Assembly: GCA_963793245.1 (NCBI GenBank) | Contig: CAWBZG010000004.1 | Coordinates: 310,001 to 374,000 of the forward strand | Origin: CAXBBB01 sp963793245 | GTDB lineage: Bacteria; Bacteroidota; Rhodothermia; Rhodothermales; BA12 | Direction of reading: 5' to 3' | DNA: 64,000 nucleotides | In this document: in pieces, positions 43,127-51,648 of the stretch | How the letters are laid out: every line of letters begins with the position of its first letter | How positions within the stretch are numbered: the first letter of the stretch is position 1 | The notes under the pieces: model-generated | The model's database searches: none | Told to the model about the DNA's origin: nothing | What the model saw: the letters and a program-made list of their open reading frames with translations, nothing else | Position numbers and translations under genes: made by a program

Positions 43127-43714
43127 GTGACCCTTTACCTCGCCACCGGAAATCCCGGCAAACTGCGCGAACTCGTCGCCCGCCTCGAACCACTCGGCCT
43201 CGACGTGCAGCCGCCTCCTGCCGACGCGCCCTCCGTCGACGAAACCGAGCCGACGTTGGCCGGAAACGCGCGCCTCAAAGCTGAGAGTCTGGCACTTCAT
43301 GTCGGAGCGCCTTGTCTGGCCGATGATACCGGATTGGAGGTCGACGCCCTTGATGGACGCCCCGGTGTCCACTCAGCGCGCTACGCCGGACCCGCCTGCG
43401 ACCCTGGCGAAAACCGCGCGCTGCTGCTCCGCGAACTCGGCGGAAAAACACTTCGGGCGGCCCGCTTCCGTACCTCGCTAGCCTTTGCCGCTCCAGGCCA
43501 GGCGACCCAAACGTTTGACGGCGTCTGCGAAGGCCGCATCGCGACCGAGCCGAGCGGCGACGGCGGTTTCGGTTACGACGTGCTCTTCGTCCCAGAAGGC
43601 GAGAGCGAGACGTTCGCCCAGATGTCGACCCAGCGCAAAAACGCGATCAGCCACCGGGGACGCGCTCTCGACGCGTTCGAGGCGTTCGCGCGCCAACACC
43701 TGGCGGACCGATGA
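43127..43714 (+). CDS. rdgB: Non-canonical purine NTP pyrophosphatase (RdgB/HAM1)
   Basis: Hydrolyses dITP, ITP and XTP to keep deaminated purines out of nucleic acids. 195 residues from a GTG at 43127: LYLATGNPGKLRELVARLEP (substrate-binding TxNxxK motif as TGNPGK), TLAGNARLKAESLALHVGAP, CLADDTGLEVDALDGRPGVH and SARYAGPACDPGENR, then DGGFGYDVLFVPEGESETFA, QMSTQRKNAISHRGRALDAF. Complete. Its TGA overlaps the ATG of dtd. Together with endonuclease V it covers the two cellular routes against inosine in DNA. Confidence 0.96.
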   Translation: MTLYLATGNPGKLRELVARLEPLGLDVQPPPADAPSVDETEPTLAGNARLKAESLALHVGAPCLADDTGLEVDALDGRPGVHSARYAGPACDPGENRALLLRELGGKTLRAARFRTSLAFAAPGQATQTFDGVCEGRIATEPSGDGGFGYDVLFVPEGESETFAQMSTQRKNAISHRGRALDAFEAFARQHLADR

Positions 43715-44175
43715 TCGCTCTGGTTCAACGCGCCCATCACGCTCGCGTCGATGTAGACGGGGAGACCGTGGGTCAGATCGACCGAGGCGTCTTGATTCTG
43801 CTCGGTGTTCGCGTCGGCGATGGGGAGGACGAAGCGCTGTGGCTCGCGCAGAAGGTGGCCAAGTTGCGTCTGTTTCCTGACCCTGAGTCGCCCGACGAGC
43901 GTCCGTCGCACGCTTCGCTGATCGACATCGGCGGTGAGGCGCTCGTCGTCAGCCAGTTCACGCTCTACGCCGATACGCACAAGGGCAATCGACCGTCGTA
44001 CGTCCACGCCGCTCGGCCCGAAGCTGCCGAGCCGTTGTACCGCGCCTTTTGCGACGCGCTCGCCGGTGAGTTAGGGCAGCCAGTTGCGACCGGCACGTTT
44101 GGCGCGCACATGGACATCAACCTCGCTGCCGACGGGCCAGTTACGTTGACGTTGGAGCGGTTGCCGACGGGGTGA
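43711..44175 (+). CDS. dtd: D-aminoacyl-tRNA deacylase
   Basis: Proofreading hydrolase removing D-amino acids (and glycine mischarged on tRNA-Ala). 154 residues: MIALVQRAHHARVDVDGETV, LILLGVRVGDGEDEALWLA, KLRLFPDPES, then the active-site signatures VVSQFTLYADTHKGNRPSYV and HMDINLAADGPVTLTLE (GPVT). Starts inside the rdgB stop (ATGA), so the pair is coupled. Complete. Confidence 0.96.
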   Translation: MIALVQRAHHARVDVDGETVGQIDRGVLILLGVRVGDGEDEALWLAQKVAKLRLFPDPESPDERPSHASLIDIGGEALVVSQFTLYADTHKGNRPSYVHAARPEAAEPLYRAFCDALAGELGQPVATGTFGAHMDINLAADGPVTLTLERLPTG

Positions 44176-44190
44176 CCGTTCAGCGCGAGT

Positions 44191-44210
44191 CGCCGTTGCA
44201 TGCAACGGCG
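44191..44210. repeat. 20-bp perfect palindrome after dtd (GTTGCATGCAAC core)
   Basis: CGCCGTTGCATGCAACGGCG, immediately followed by CTACGGG; bases 44204-44217 (AACGGCGCTACGGG) are identical to the right arm and flank of the palindrome at 1491-1518. It lies 15 bp past the dtd stop. The 44176-44327 gap otherwise contains only this palindrome, the next one and a partial unit CGTAGCATGCG near 44302. Confidence 0.8.
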
Positions 44211-44249
44211 CTACGGGAGGTTATGGCACCGTTCGTCTGTATCCCGTAG

Positions 44250-44269
44250 CGTCGTAGCATGCTACGACG
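44250..44269. repeat. 20-bp perfect palindrome (GTAGCATGCTAC core)
   Basis: CGTCGTAGCATGCTACGACG, preceded by CCCGTAG; the flanking CGCTACGGG (44209-44217) and CCCGTAGCG (44243-44251) are themselves inverted, so this and the palindrome at 44191 can form one larger hairpin. The 12-base core recurs at 56413-56424. Confidence 0.8.
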
Positions 44270-44327
44270 GAGGCAAATTCACTCTCAATAATCAACTCGC
44301 ACGTAGCATGCGAAAGGCCACAAAAAA

Positions 44328-44424
44328 GGGCAAGCTACCTGCATCGCACCGCATCGACCTTCTACCGTTGCTGCCTTCCGGCCCTGGCGGAGTTCGAAGG
44401 GAGCTGGTCGTACAGGACTTGCCC
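44328..44424 (-). ncRNA. ffs: Small signal recognition particle RNA (4.5S type)
   Basis: On the minus strand the ends GGGCAAG/CTTGCCC pair, and the apical domain GCCAGGGCCGGAAGGCAGCA holds the Ffh-binding asymmetric loop and the GGAA tetraloop of bacterial SRP RNA. 97 nt, a compact hairpin without the Alu domain. Six A on the plus strand (44322-44327) become the U-run of an intrinsic terminator. It lies between dtd and the isochorismate synthase gene and forms the RNA core of the co-translational targeting particle. No convincing promoter with correct spacing was found upstream. Confidence 0.93.
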
Positions 44425-44497
44425 TTAGGTGGTCAAGATACCACATCTCCCATGCGCTTTCCAGTCCCACAAGTGAGCCGCACGTGAAGTCTGCGGC

Positions 44498-45916
44498 CTA
44501 TTCTGCCGACGGGTTCAGGCCCAGCACGCTCGTGAAGTTGGCGATCTTGCCTTCGATCTCGTCCCACTCGGCATCGGCATCGGAGCCTCGGACGATTCCA
44601 GCGCCTGAGTACAGTGCCAACGTGTCGCCTTCGACGCGGCCTGAGCGGATACCGACGGCAAACTCGGCCTCATCGCGCGAAATCCAACCCAGCGGAGCGG
44701 CGTAACGGCCCCGGTCGAACGGCTCGTGTTCGCGGATGAAGGCAAGCGCGGCCCCGGTAGGTGTACCGCCAACAGCAGGCGTCGGATGAAGCGCGCGCAG
44801 CACGTCGACGGGGTGCGTGTCGGCGTGGGGGATGCCGGAGAGTCGGGAGCGCAGGTGGCGACCTCGGGCGAGCGGCATCTCGCGGGGCGATGCGTCAGAT
44901 TCCAGTTCGGTCGTGAAGCGGCCCAGCTGCTCTTCCAGGAAGTGGCGGACGTAGCGGTGTTCGCGCTGGTCCTTGTCCGAGTCCAGCAGTTCGCGGCGGA
45001 GCAGGTCGTCGGCTTCGTTGGCGTCGGCGCGAGGGCGCGTTCCGGCGATGGCTTCGCTCTGCAAGCGTCCGTCGCGCAGGCGAAACAGCAGTTCGGGCGA
45101 TGCGCCGACGAACGCCGTGTTCTGGGCGTGCTCCGTATAGAAGTGGAAGCACCCCGGCGTTGCGTCCATCAACTGGTGGAGCAGGTCGAACGCGTCCAAC
45201 GGTTTAGGAAAGCGGTAGGTCACGCGCCTTCCGAGGACGACTTTTTCCAGTTCGCCCTTTTCAAATGCCGATAGTGCCGACGCGATCATGCGATTCCACG
45301 TCGGACGGCCCGGCAGGTCGGCGCGTTCGAGCGGAACGGGCAGGCGGATGCGGTCCATCGCTCGGGCGGACGACAACGATTCGGCTTGTCTGGCGATGTC
45401 GTCCAGGCGACTCAGGTCGTCGGGTAGAACGAGGGCGCAGGCGAGCGTCGCCGATCCGTCGTCGTGTCGCGAGTAGGTGAAGCGCGGAAGGGTGAAGCGC
45501 AGGGGCTGGTAGAGATTCCACGCGCCATCGGGCTGCTTCTGGGCGTCGAAGCGCAGTCCGCCCCAGAGTCGGGCGTCCGGCCCCAACCGATCGAGTACAT
45601 CCGACAATGCGACCAGGTCCGATGCCGTCGAAACGTAGGCGTGTGGAGGTAAGTCGGCGGGCGCCTCGGATTCGCTGCCGACCGTCAGCGCGGCGCCCAG
45701 TGTGGCGACGGACTCTCGCTCGCCGCGTCCGTGCCAGAACAGGCGAGGCAAACCGTGCTGACCAGCCAACCACGCCAGCGGCGACGCGGCGGGGGCGGGC
45801 ACGTGGACCTGAGCGAACGCTCCGTCGGCGCGCACGTCCGCAGCGGCACGGATCAGGCGCCCAAGGGCGGATCCGGCAGTCGCTATGGAAGCGGAAGCGG
45901 CAAGCGTCTCGGTCAT
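44498..45916 (-). CDS. menF: Isochorismate synthase
   Basis: Converts chorismate to isochorismate, first committed step of menaquinone synthesis (or of a catecholate siderophore). The ATG at 45916 (MTETLAASASIATAGSALGR) gives 472 residues. The C-terminal chorismate-binding domain has AFEKGELEKVVLGRRVTYRF, TAFVGASPELLFRLRDGRLQ, EAIAGTRPRADANEADDLL, LHPTPAVGGTPTGAALAF, DRGRYAAPLGWISRDEAEFA and YSGAGIVRGSDADAEWDEIE. The frame is open further upstream into the phosphatase gene, but that join is most simply explained by a one-base insertion; MenF is preferred because no siderophore genes are nearby and MK is usual in this lineage. Confidence 0.9.
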   Translation of the reverse strand: MTETLAASASIATAGSALGRLIRAAADVRADGAFAQVHVPAPAASPLAWLAGQHGLPRLFWHGRGERESVATLGAALTVGSESEAPADLPPHAYVSTASDLVALSDVLDRLGPDARLWGGLRFDAQKQPDGAWNLYQPLRFTLPRFTYSRHDDGSATLACALVLPDDLSRLDDIARQAESLSSARAMDRIRLPVPLERADLPGRPTWNRMIASALSAFEKGELEKVVLGRRVTYRFPKPLDAFDLLHQLMDATPGCFHFYTEHAQNTAFVGASPELLFRLRDGRLQSEAIAGTRPRADANEADDLLRRELLDSDKDQREHRYVRHFLEEQLGRFTTELESDASPREMPLARGRHLRSRLSGIPHADTHPVDVLRALHPTPAVGGTPTGAALAFIREHEPFDRGRYAAPLGWISRDEAEFAVGIRSGRVEGDTLALYSGAGIVRGSDADAEWDEIEGKIANFTSVLGLNPSAE

Positions 45917-46564
45917 GCGCGCAGAATGGTCGATTCGGCTTCCCAGTGAGCCATGCAGTTGAGCAGAGTCGGGCGTGACGCGGTCGCCGTCGACCGACAG
46001 CACGTTGAGCGAGGTGTTGCCGTGCTTGACGTCCTGCATCCGCTCCAAGCCATAGCCCGGCAGGACGGATGCGAGCAGCACGCGCATGGTTCGTCCATGC
46101 GCTACGATCAGCACATCGCCGTCCGGCTCTTCGTTTAGGATCGTCTGCCAGGCGTCGAGCACACGCGTCTGTACGTCGCGGATCGACTCACCACCGGGGA
46201 TGGGCGTATCGAAATCGCCGGTGGCCCACTGCGCGTGGAGGCGCTCGAAGGCGTCTCGCGTTTCCGGGGATGCGGGGAGTCCCTCGAGTTCGCCCCAGCT
46301 AATCTCTTCCAGCCCGGAGAGCAGGCGAAGTGGCGGAGTCGGCTCGGGCTGATGCATACGCACCGTCTCAGCGGTCTGGCGCGCGCGGGTGAGCGGGCTG
46401 GAGTACACCGCGTCGAAACGCACGTCCGCCAGACGCGCTGCTAGCCGTTCGGCCTGGGCGCTGCCCGTCGCGTTGAGTTGGCTGTTGACGCCGCGCCCCT
46501 GCACGATGCGGTTGCGGTTGTAGTCGGTCTCGCCGTGACGTGCGAGGTAGATGGTAGACGGCAT
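45913..46564 (-). CDS. Histidine phosphatase (phosphoglycerate mutase-like), 3' frame break
   Basis: MPSTIYLARHGETDYNRNRI carries the RHG catalytic motif (His10); SSPLTRARQTAETVR, ISWGELEGL and VLIVAHGRTMRVLLASVLPG (second catalytic His) complete the fold. As printed, the frame runs on into menF. Removing one of the three bases 45971-45973 gives LLNCMAHWEAESTILRA and a TGA that overlaps the menF ATG (ATGA), a natural C-terminus for the family; 216 residues result. I therefore annotate two coupled genes. Substrate unknown; phosphatases of this type occur in many metabolic settings. Confidence 0.82.
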
Positions 46565-46567
46565 AGA

Positions 46568-47182
46568 CTAACGTCGGGGAAGCAGGCGGACCAAGTCGCG
46601 CTGCATCGCGTCGACTTCGGCGTGGGGGATGCCGCTGTGAAGCGCTGAGCGGACGATGAGCGCGCGTAGGACTGCGTCGGGGCGTGGGAGGTCGTGCATC
46701 CGGGCAAAGACCGGACCGAGCACCTTGGTTAGGGTCCAATCCACCAATCCCCAACGCAACAGGACGAAACCTAGTAGTCCGGCGGCGACCGATGCGAACA
46801 GGCCTTGTGCAGCCAGGAAGCTGAGCACGAACAGGTAGAGCACGAGTTGAACGGGCACCAGTCCCAACACTTTCCACGCCTTGCCGAGCAAAGGCCCGGT
46901 CAGCAGCGGCGTCCAGAGAAAGGCGACGGCAGCGAGCGCAAGGGCAATCGGTGCCGCCCAAACAGGAGCTAGCCCAACCAACAGCAGCGGCAGAACGGTC
47001 AGCGCCAGCGTGCGCGGAGCCGCCAGTGTATCGTCCGCACGAGCGATGAGCGTTTCGATGCCCATCGCGTCGACGACCGGCTCCGCATACGTGCGCAATT
47101 GCGCGACCGTCGTCCGATACCACGTTCCATTGGCCGTAAACAACCCGCGCGGCGTGTCGACGAAGAGCGGAGGAGAGGGCAC
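46568..47182 (-). CDS. Membrane protein of unknown function
   Basis: 204 residues with four to five hydrophobic segments between residues 60 and 150 (ALTVLPLLLVGLAPVWAAPI, ALALAAVAFLWTPLLTG, LVPVQLVLYLFVLSFLAAQG, LLGFVLLRWGLVDWTL). The N-terminus (MPSPPLFVDTPRGLFTANGT) and C-terminus (VRSALHSGIPHAEVDAMQRD) are polar, likely cytoplasmic. Not recognised. Immediately upstream of the histidine phosphatase gene (3 bp between), hence probably the first gene of a three-gene unit with menF. Confidence 0.7.
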   Translation of the reverse strand: MPSPPLFVDTPRGLFTANGTWYRTTVAQLRTYAEPVVDAMGIETLIARADDTLAAPRTLALTVLPLLLVGLAPVWAAPIALALAAVAFLWTPLLTGPLLGKAWKVLGLVPVQLVLYLFVLSFLAAQGLFASVAAGLLGFVLLRWGLVDWTLTKVLGPVFARMHDLPRPDAVLRALIVRSALHSGIPHAEVDAMQRDLVRLLPRR

Positions 47183-47230
47183 AGGCAGCGGCTGGAGCGA
47201 ATAGAATAGCCGAAACGGGAGGCCCGCAAT

Positions 47231-47258
47231 CCTAGTTTCAGTCTTTATTGAAAATAGG
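47231..47258. terminator. AT-rich hairpin downstream of the BI-1 gene
   Basis: CCTAGTTTCA (47231-47240) and TGAAAATAGG (47249-47258) pair at nine of ten positions around an 8-base loop. On the minus strand it follows the BI-1 gene by 32 bp. There is no clear T-run, so terminator function is uncertain. The rest of 47183-47290 is empty. Confidence 0.4.
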
Positions 47259-47290
47259 AGTGCAGCACCTCGCCAGTTCCACGGCTCACC

Positions 47291-47977
47291 TTATCGACGA
47301 GACGTGAAGATCGACAGCACGTACCAGAACAGCAGCGCGACCGAGGCAAACAACTGCAACGCAGCGCCTACATAGCGGTCTTCGGGGTAGTGGTGGAGGA
47401 TGTTCGACGTGTCATAGAGGATCGCGCCGCCTGCCAGCGCTACCATCGCGACCGAGAACCACGTGCCCAACTGAAAACCAAACAGCACGCCTGCGACAAT
47501 GGCGACGAGCGCGACCACGAAGCCCCACCGCAGCATGCCGCCCATGAACGAGAAATCCTTGCGCGTCGTGAACACGATGGCCGTCAGCGCCGCAAACCCG
47601 ATCATCGTGACGACGGCGGCGCTCTGAATCGCGCCGGGCGCATAGCTGTCGGCGATGTAGAGCAGCGGAACGAAGATGATCGCCTGAGCCAGAACGAATC
47701 CGCCCAGCGCCAGATACTGGACAGGCTGTGACATCGACGAGTTGGCCGCCCGACTCGCCAGCCAACTCACCACGACGAATCCACCCAAGACCAGCAGCCA
47801 GTTGACGCCCAGCATCGCCGCCGCCATCGGCGCCGCCAGCCCGGACTGAAACAAGAACACTTCGATGCCTACGAAGAGCAGGATGGCGCCGAGCAGGTGC
47901 CCGTATGTGCGTACGATAAACGTCGCGCGGTCATCTACGCTGAGTGCGGCAACCGGGCGAGAGAGAATAGCATCCAT
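47291..47977 (-). CDS. Bax inhibitor-1/YccA family membrane protein
   Basis: 228 residues with seven predicted transmembrane helices. Starts FIVRTYGHLLGAILLFVGIE as in YccA/YbhL proteins; VQYLALGGFVLAQAIIFVPL, ALTAIVFTTRKDFSFMGGML and the C-terminal LAGGAILYDTSNILHHYPED with the paired Asp residues (D in LYDT and PEDRYVGAA) form the pH-sensing di-aspartyl site. These proteins act as calcium leak channels or modulators of FtsH (family knowledge). Stand-alone gene. Confidence 0.93.
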   Translation of the reverse strand: MDAILSRPVAALSVDDRATFIVRTYGHLLGAILLFVGIEVFLFQSGLAAPMAAAMLGVNWLLVLGGFVVVSWLASRAANSSMSQPVQYLALGGFVLAQAIIFVPLLYIADSYAPGAIQSAAVVTMIGFAALTAIVFTTRKDFSFMGGMLRWGFVVALVAIVAGVLFGFQLGTWFSVAMVALAGGAILYDTSNILHHYPEDRYVGAALQLFASVALLFWYVLSIFTSRR

Positions 47978-48047
47978 TGAAGAGAGTCGGTAAGGGAGGC
48001 GCTCTCACGCTTGCCCGCCGGGTCTGTTCACGGTTGATTGTTCGGAT

Positions 48048-48701
48048 CTAGTAGCCGCGCCGCTGCGATGTGAGCCAGATCAGCGCGTCGGCGTTGTCAT
48101 AGGCGGCGTTCCACGCGTTGTGGGCTACGTCGGGGAGTTCAGTCAGGCGTGCGCTGCCTCCAGCCGCACGGACAGCTTGCGTCATTTCGCGGCTGTGGTA
48201 GGGCGCCACCACCTCGTCCAGGAGTCCGTGCCACGCCCATACCGGAACGTTTGCATCGGCGATCTGCGGCGCCAGCCACGCCAGGCCGCCGCCGCAGACG
48301 GGCATTAGTCCGGCGAAGAGTTCGGGGTAGCGGGTGCCGACGTGCCACGTGCCATACCCGCCCATCGACTGCCCGGTGCAGACGACGCGGTCCGGGTCGA
48401 CGCGGAACGTGGCGACGGCGTGGCGTACGAGCGCGGCGACGGGTTCGACATCCCACCAGCGGTCGGCTGGGCACTGGGGCGCGATGACGACGGCGGGCAG
48501 TTCGAGGCCTTCGCTGAGCCGCCTGGCCAGTCCGTGACGTGTGACGGCTGACAGATCCGTTCCGCGTTCGCCCGAGCCGTGCAGGGCAACGACCAAAGGC
48601 CAGCGCCGGGCCGGATCGTCTGCGTAGCCGCGCGGTAGCCAGCGCAGAAACGGAAGGTCGAAGGGGGCGGAAGCGCGGAACGGCTCGGCGAAAACGTCCA
48701 T
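48048..48701 (-). CDS. Alpha/beta hydrolase (esterase/phospholipase-like)
   Basis: 217 residues from the ATG at 48701. Oxyanion strand WPLVVALHGSGERGTDL, nucleophile elbow VVCTGQSMGGYGTWHVGTRY (Ser in GQSMG), Asp in VWAWHGLLDEVVAPYHS and His in LPDVAHNAWNAAYD make a full catalytic triad. No signal peptide, so it is cytoplasmic. The pattern is closest to the carboxylesterases of the LpqC/phospholipase group. Divergent from the FAD oxidoreductase gene. Substrate unknown. Confidence 0.88.
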   Translation of the reverse strand: MDVFAEPFRASAPFDLPFLRWLPRGYADDPARRWPLVVALHGSGERGTDLSAVTRHGLARRLSEGLELPAVVIAPQCPADRWWDVEPVAALVRHAVATFRVDPDRVVCTGQSMGGYGTWHVGTRYPELFAGLMPVCGGGLAWLAPQIADANVPVWAWHGLLDEVVAPYHSREMTQAVRAAGGSARLTELPDVAHNAWNAAYDNADALIWLTSQRRGY

Positions 48702-48765
48702 CGAGAACGAGAGAAGCAAGAGATCGGAGGCGCGTAACTTACCGACTCATCCACCGACGCAGCAC

Positions 48766-50328
48766 TTGGATTCGCTTTCCGACGCCTCTCCGATTTCCTT
48801 TGCCCAAGACGTCCCGGTCGTGCGCCACGTCGACGTGCTCATCGTCGGCGGAGGGACGGCGGGGGCGATTGCTGCGATTGCGGCAGCACGCGAAGGCATG
48901 CGCACGCTCGTGGTCGAAGCGCTCGGCTTTCTCGGAGGCACCCAGACGGGGGCGACGGTCACGCCGATGATGCCCAACCAGATCGAAGGCGTCCCGCTCA
49001 ATGGAGGAATCGACGCCGAGATCAACCTGCGCATGATGCGCGACGGCACGAGCGGACGCTTTTCGGACGGAAACGAAGGCTGGTTCGACCCCGAAGCGCT
49101 CAAAACGACGCTCGAAGCTGTGGCGACCGAGGCAGGCGTCGAGCGCTTGTACTTCACGCATTTCGTCGAACCCATCGTCGAGGACGGCGCCGTCAAAGGG
49201 GGCGTCTTCCACAACAAAGCCGGACTCGTCGCCATCCGCGCCGCTCGCACCATCGACGCGACGGGCGACGCCGACGTAGCCACGCGCGCAGGCGTGCCGA
49301 TGCGCAGCGGCGACGATCAGGGCGAGCATCAGCCGCTCGCGTTCCGCTTCATGCTCGGCGGACTCGATCTTGATACGCTGATCACCTTCCTCCAAGAGAC
49401 GGGGCGTACCGGCGTCACCAAGGCCAACCGTCCGGGCGACGTCGATCTGGTCACATCGGCGATGGTCGAGGGCAAAGAGTGGCCGCTCGAACCGCTGTTT
49501 CAGCAGGCGCTCGCCGACGGCGTGTTGGATAAGGAGGACTTGAACTACGTCCAACTCTTCTCGATGAACGGACGTCCGGGTGAGGTCGCGTTCAACAACC
49601 CGCGCATCCGCGACCTGATCGACGGGACCGATCCGTTTCACCTGTCGCACGCCGTCGTGACGGGCCGGGCGATGGTGGCGCGCTACCTCGCCTTTTTCAA
49701 GCGCTACGTGCCCGGCTGCACGCGCGCGTTCGTGTCGATGACGGCGCCGATGGTCGGCGTGCGTGAGACGCGGCGCATCGTCGGTGAGTACACGCTTACG
49801 GCGGACGATTTTTGGAAGGCGCGCAAGTTCGACGACGCCATCGCGCGCAACTGCTATCCCATCGACCTGCACCGCCGCAAGGAGGAGGACAGCCGTCTGA
49901 TGGAGTTGCCCAAGGGCGAGTACCACGAGATTCCGTATCGCAGTTTGGTGCCGGTCGAGATCGACGGATTGCTCGTCGTCGGGCGTTCGCTCTCGGCGGA
50001 TTTCGAGGCCCAGGGCGCCGTCCGCATCCAGAGCAACTGCCGCGCGATGGGAGAGGCCGCAGGCCGCGCGATGGCGATGAGTCTGCGCGATGGCGTCGAA
50101 CCGCGCCACGTCGACGGTATCGCCTTGCGCAAGCATCTACTTTCCCACGGCGCCCGGCTGGAGTTCGACGGACATCAGGCCGATACGCACCGCTTCCGTC
50201 TGGAGTCGATCCAGGTCGACGCGCCCGCTCCACCGTCGACGCCTGATGCTGGCGATGCGCCTAATGAGGCCGACGACGCGCGCCCTGTCACGGGTGACCC
50301 GCTGACGACCGACTCCGCTACTTCCTGA
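48766..50328 (+). CDS. FAD-dependent oxidoreductase (FAD_oxidored, PF12831-like)
   Basis: 520 residues. The Rossmann motif VDVLIVGGGTAGAIAAIAAA lies near residue 23, followed by MRTLVVEALGFLGGTQTGAT. GWFDPEALKTTLEAVATEAG, TIDATGDADVATRAGVP and VGRSLSADFEAQGAVRIQSN with GEAAGRAMAMSL follow the family. The start is uncertain: only a TTG at 48766 gives the usual short N-terminus and no ATG is in frame before the nucleotide-binding motif. It precedes the sugar-binding lipoprotein gene by 5 bp, so it probably oxidises a substrate brought in by that transporter. The C-terminal 35 residues are Asp/Ala/Pro-rich. Confidence 0.85.
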   Translation: MDSLSDASPISFAQDVPVVRHVDVLIVGGGTAGAIAAIAAAREGMRTLVVEALGFLGGTQTGATVTPMMPNQIEGVPLNGGIDAEINLRMMRDGTSGRFSDGNEGWFDPEALKTTLEAVATEAGVERLYFTHFVEPIVEDGAVKGGVFHNKAGLVAIRAARTIDATGDADVATRAGVPMRSGDDQGEHQPLAFRFMLGGLDLDTLITFLQETGRTGVTKANRPGDVDLVTSAMVEGKEWPLEPLFQQALADGVLDKEDLNYVQLFSMNGRPGEVAFNNPRIRDLIDGTDPFHLSHAVVTGRAMVARYLAFFKRYVPGCTRAFVSMTAPMVGVRETRRIVGEYTLTADDFWKARKFDDAIARNCYPIDLHRRKEEDSRLMELPKGEYHEIPYRSLVPVEIDGLLVVGRSLSADFEAQGAVRIQSNCRAMGEAAGRAMAMSLRDGVEPRHVDGIALRKHLLSHGARLEFDGHQADTHRFRLESIQVDAPAPPSTPDAGDAPNEADDARPVTGDPLTTDSATS

Positions 50329-50333
50329 CTCCG

Positions 50334-51602
50334 ATGCGCCGACTCTTCGCCCTTCTGCTCCTCGCCTCGTTGCCGATCGCTGGATGCGGCGTGCCCGACC
50401 GCGATCCCAACGTCGTCGAGTTCTGGACGCTGCAACTCTCGCCCACGTTCGACGAGTATATCGAAGGGCTGATCGCCGACTTCGAGAGCCAGAATCCAGG
50501 CATCACCATTCGCTGGGTCGACGTGCCGTACGACGGGATCACGCGCAAGTACCTCAACGCCATCGCCGCCGGTCAGTCGCCGGACGTGGTCAACCTGCCT
50601 GCCGACTTCATCCGCAAGTATGCCGAATTGGGCGCGCTGGCCCCGCTCGACACGCTGCTGGCGCCTAGCGTGCAGTCCAGCTACCTGCCCGCCGCCGTCG
50701 AGCCGCTGACGATGGACGGCGCGACCTACGCTGTGCCGTGGTACCTGTCGACGCAGATCGTGATCTACGACCGCGCACGACTTGGAGCCGCCGGTTTCGA
50801 CACGCCGCCGCAGACGTACGACGAACTGCTCGCCTTCGCTCACACCTTCCACGAGCGAACGGGCGACTACGCCTTCTTTACCAACCTGATCGTCGAATCG
50901 GACCTGATCGAAGTGTTGGAAGCCGAGGGCGTGTCGGTCGTCAACGAGGATCAGACGCAGGCCGCCTTCAACACGCCGCGAGGACGCGAAGTGCTGGCCG
51001 CGTGGCGCGATGCGTTTCGTTCGGGCACGATGCCGCGTGAGAGCATCGCCCAGCCCCGATCCGCCGCGCTGCGCCTCTACCAGAGCGGCACGATTGCACT
51101 GTTTACGGGCGGGCCGCAGTTCTTGCGCATCGTCGAGGAAAACGCGCCGAGCCTGTTCGCAGACACCGACGTAGCGCCCGCCATCGTCGGAGCCGAGGGG
51201 AGCCGCAACCTGGCCGTGATGAGCCTGGCCGTCGCCAATAGGAGCGCCAATCCGCAAGCCGCAGCGGACTGGGCCGCGTTCGTCACCAACGGGCCGAATC
51301 AACTCGCGTTCAGCCGCATCGTCCCGGTCTTTCCGTCGGTCACGTCGACGCTCAGCGATCCCTATTTCACATCGGACGACAGCACGCTGATCGGACGTGC
51401 GCGCGGCATCGCAGCCAGCCAACTCGTCGGCTCACGCGTGCTCAAACCGTCGCTGCCCAACTACAACCGCTTGCAAGAGTCGTTCAAGTCAAGCCTGCTC
51501 CGCACGTTTAAGGACGACCGCTCGTTGGACGACGCGATGGCCGAAGCGCAGGAGGATTGGGACAAGATCCTGGCGGAAGGCGCGCGGTACGAGTCGCGGT
51601 GA
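50334..51602 (+). CDS. Sugar ABC transporter substrate-binding lipoprotein
   Basis: 422 residues with a lipoprotein signal (MRRLFALLLLASLPIAGCG, Cys18 acylated). Family 1 extracellular binding protein: VVEFWTLQLSPTFDEYIEGL, LIADFESQNPGITIRWVDVP, KYLNAIAAGQSPDVVNLPAD and AVPWYLSTQIVIYDRARLG. It delivers its ligand to the two permeases 3.9 kb downstream (55388, 56489), the only ABC permeases in the window. Tight coupling to the FAD oxidoreductase gene (5 bp). A carbohydrate ligand is inferred from the family. Confidence 0.93.
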   Translation: MRRLFALLLLASLPIAGCGVPDRDPNVVEFWTLQLSPTFDEYIEGLIADFESQNPGITIRWVDVPYDGITRKYLNAIAAGQSPDVVNLPADFIRKYAELGALAPLDTLLAPSVQSSYLPAAVEPLTMDGATYAVPWYLSTQIVIYDRARLGAAGFDTPPQTYDELLAFAHTFHERTGDYAFFTNLIVESDLIEVLEAEGVSVVNEDQTQAAFNTPRGREVLAAWRDAFRSGTMPRESIAQPRSAALRLYQSGTIALFTGGPQFLRIVEENAPSLFADTDVAPAIVGAEGSRNLAVMSLAVANRSANPQAAADWAAFVTNGPNQLAFSRIVPVFPSVTSTLSDPYFTSDDSTLIGRARGIAASQLVGSRVLKPSLPNYNRLQESFKSSLLRTFKDDRSLDDAMAEAQEDWDKILAEGARYESR

Positions 51603-51648
51603 TGCTGAGGAGTCACCGGGTCATGCGTCCGGTTTTGCCGCTTGCCGA

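Noticed and set aside
45913..46564. Novel phosphatase-isochorismate synthase fusion enzyme
   Set aside because: Explained more simply by one extra base at 45971-45973; see the corresponding finding.
48739..50136. 465-codon open frame on the minus strand opposite the FAD oxidoreductase
   Set aside because: High-GC shadow frame: the translation is Arg/His/Asp-rich with no fold signature, while the plus strand encodes a clear family member.
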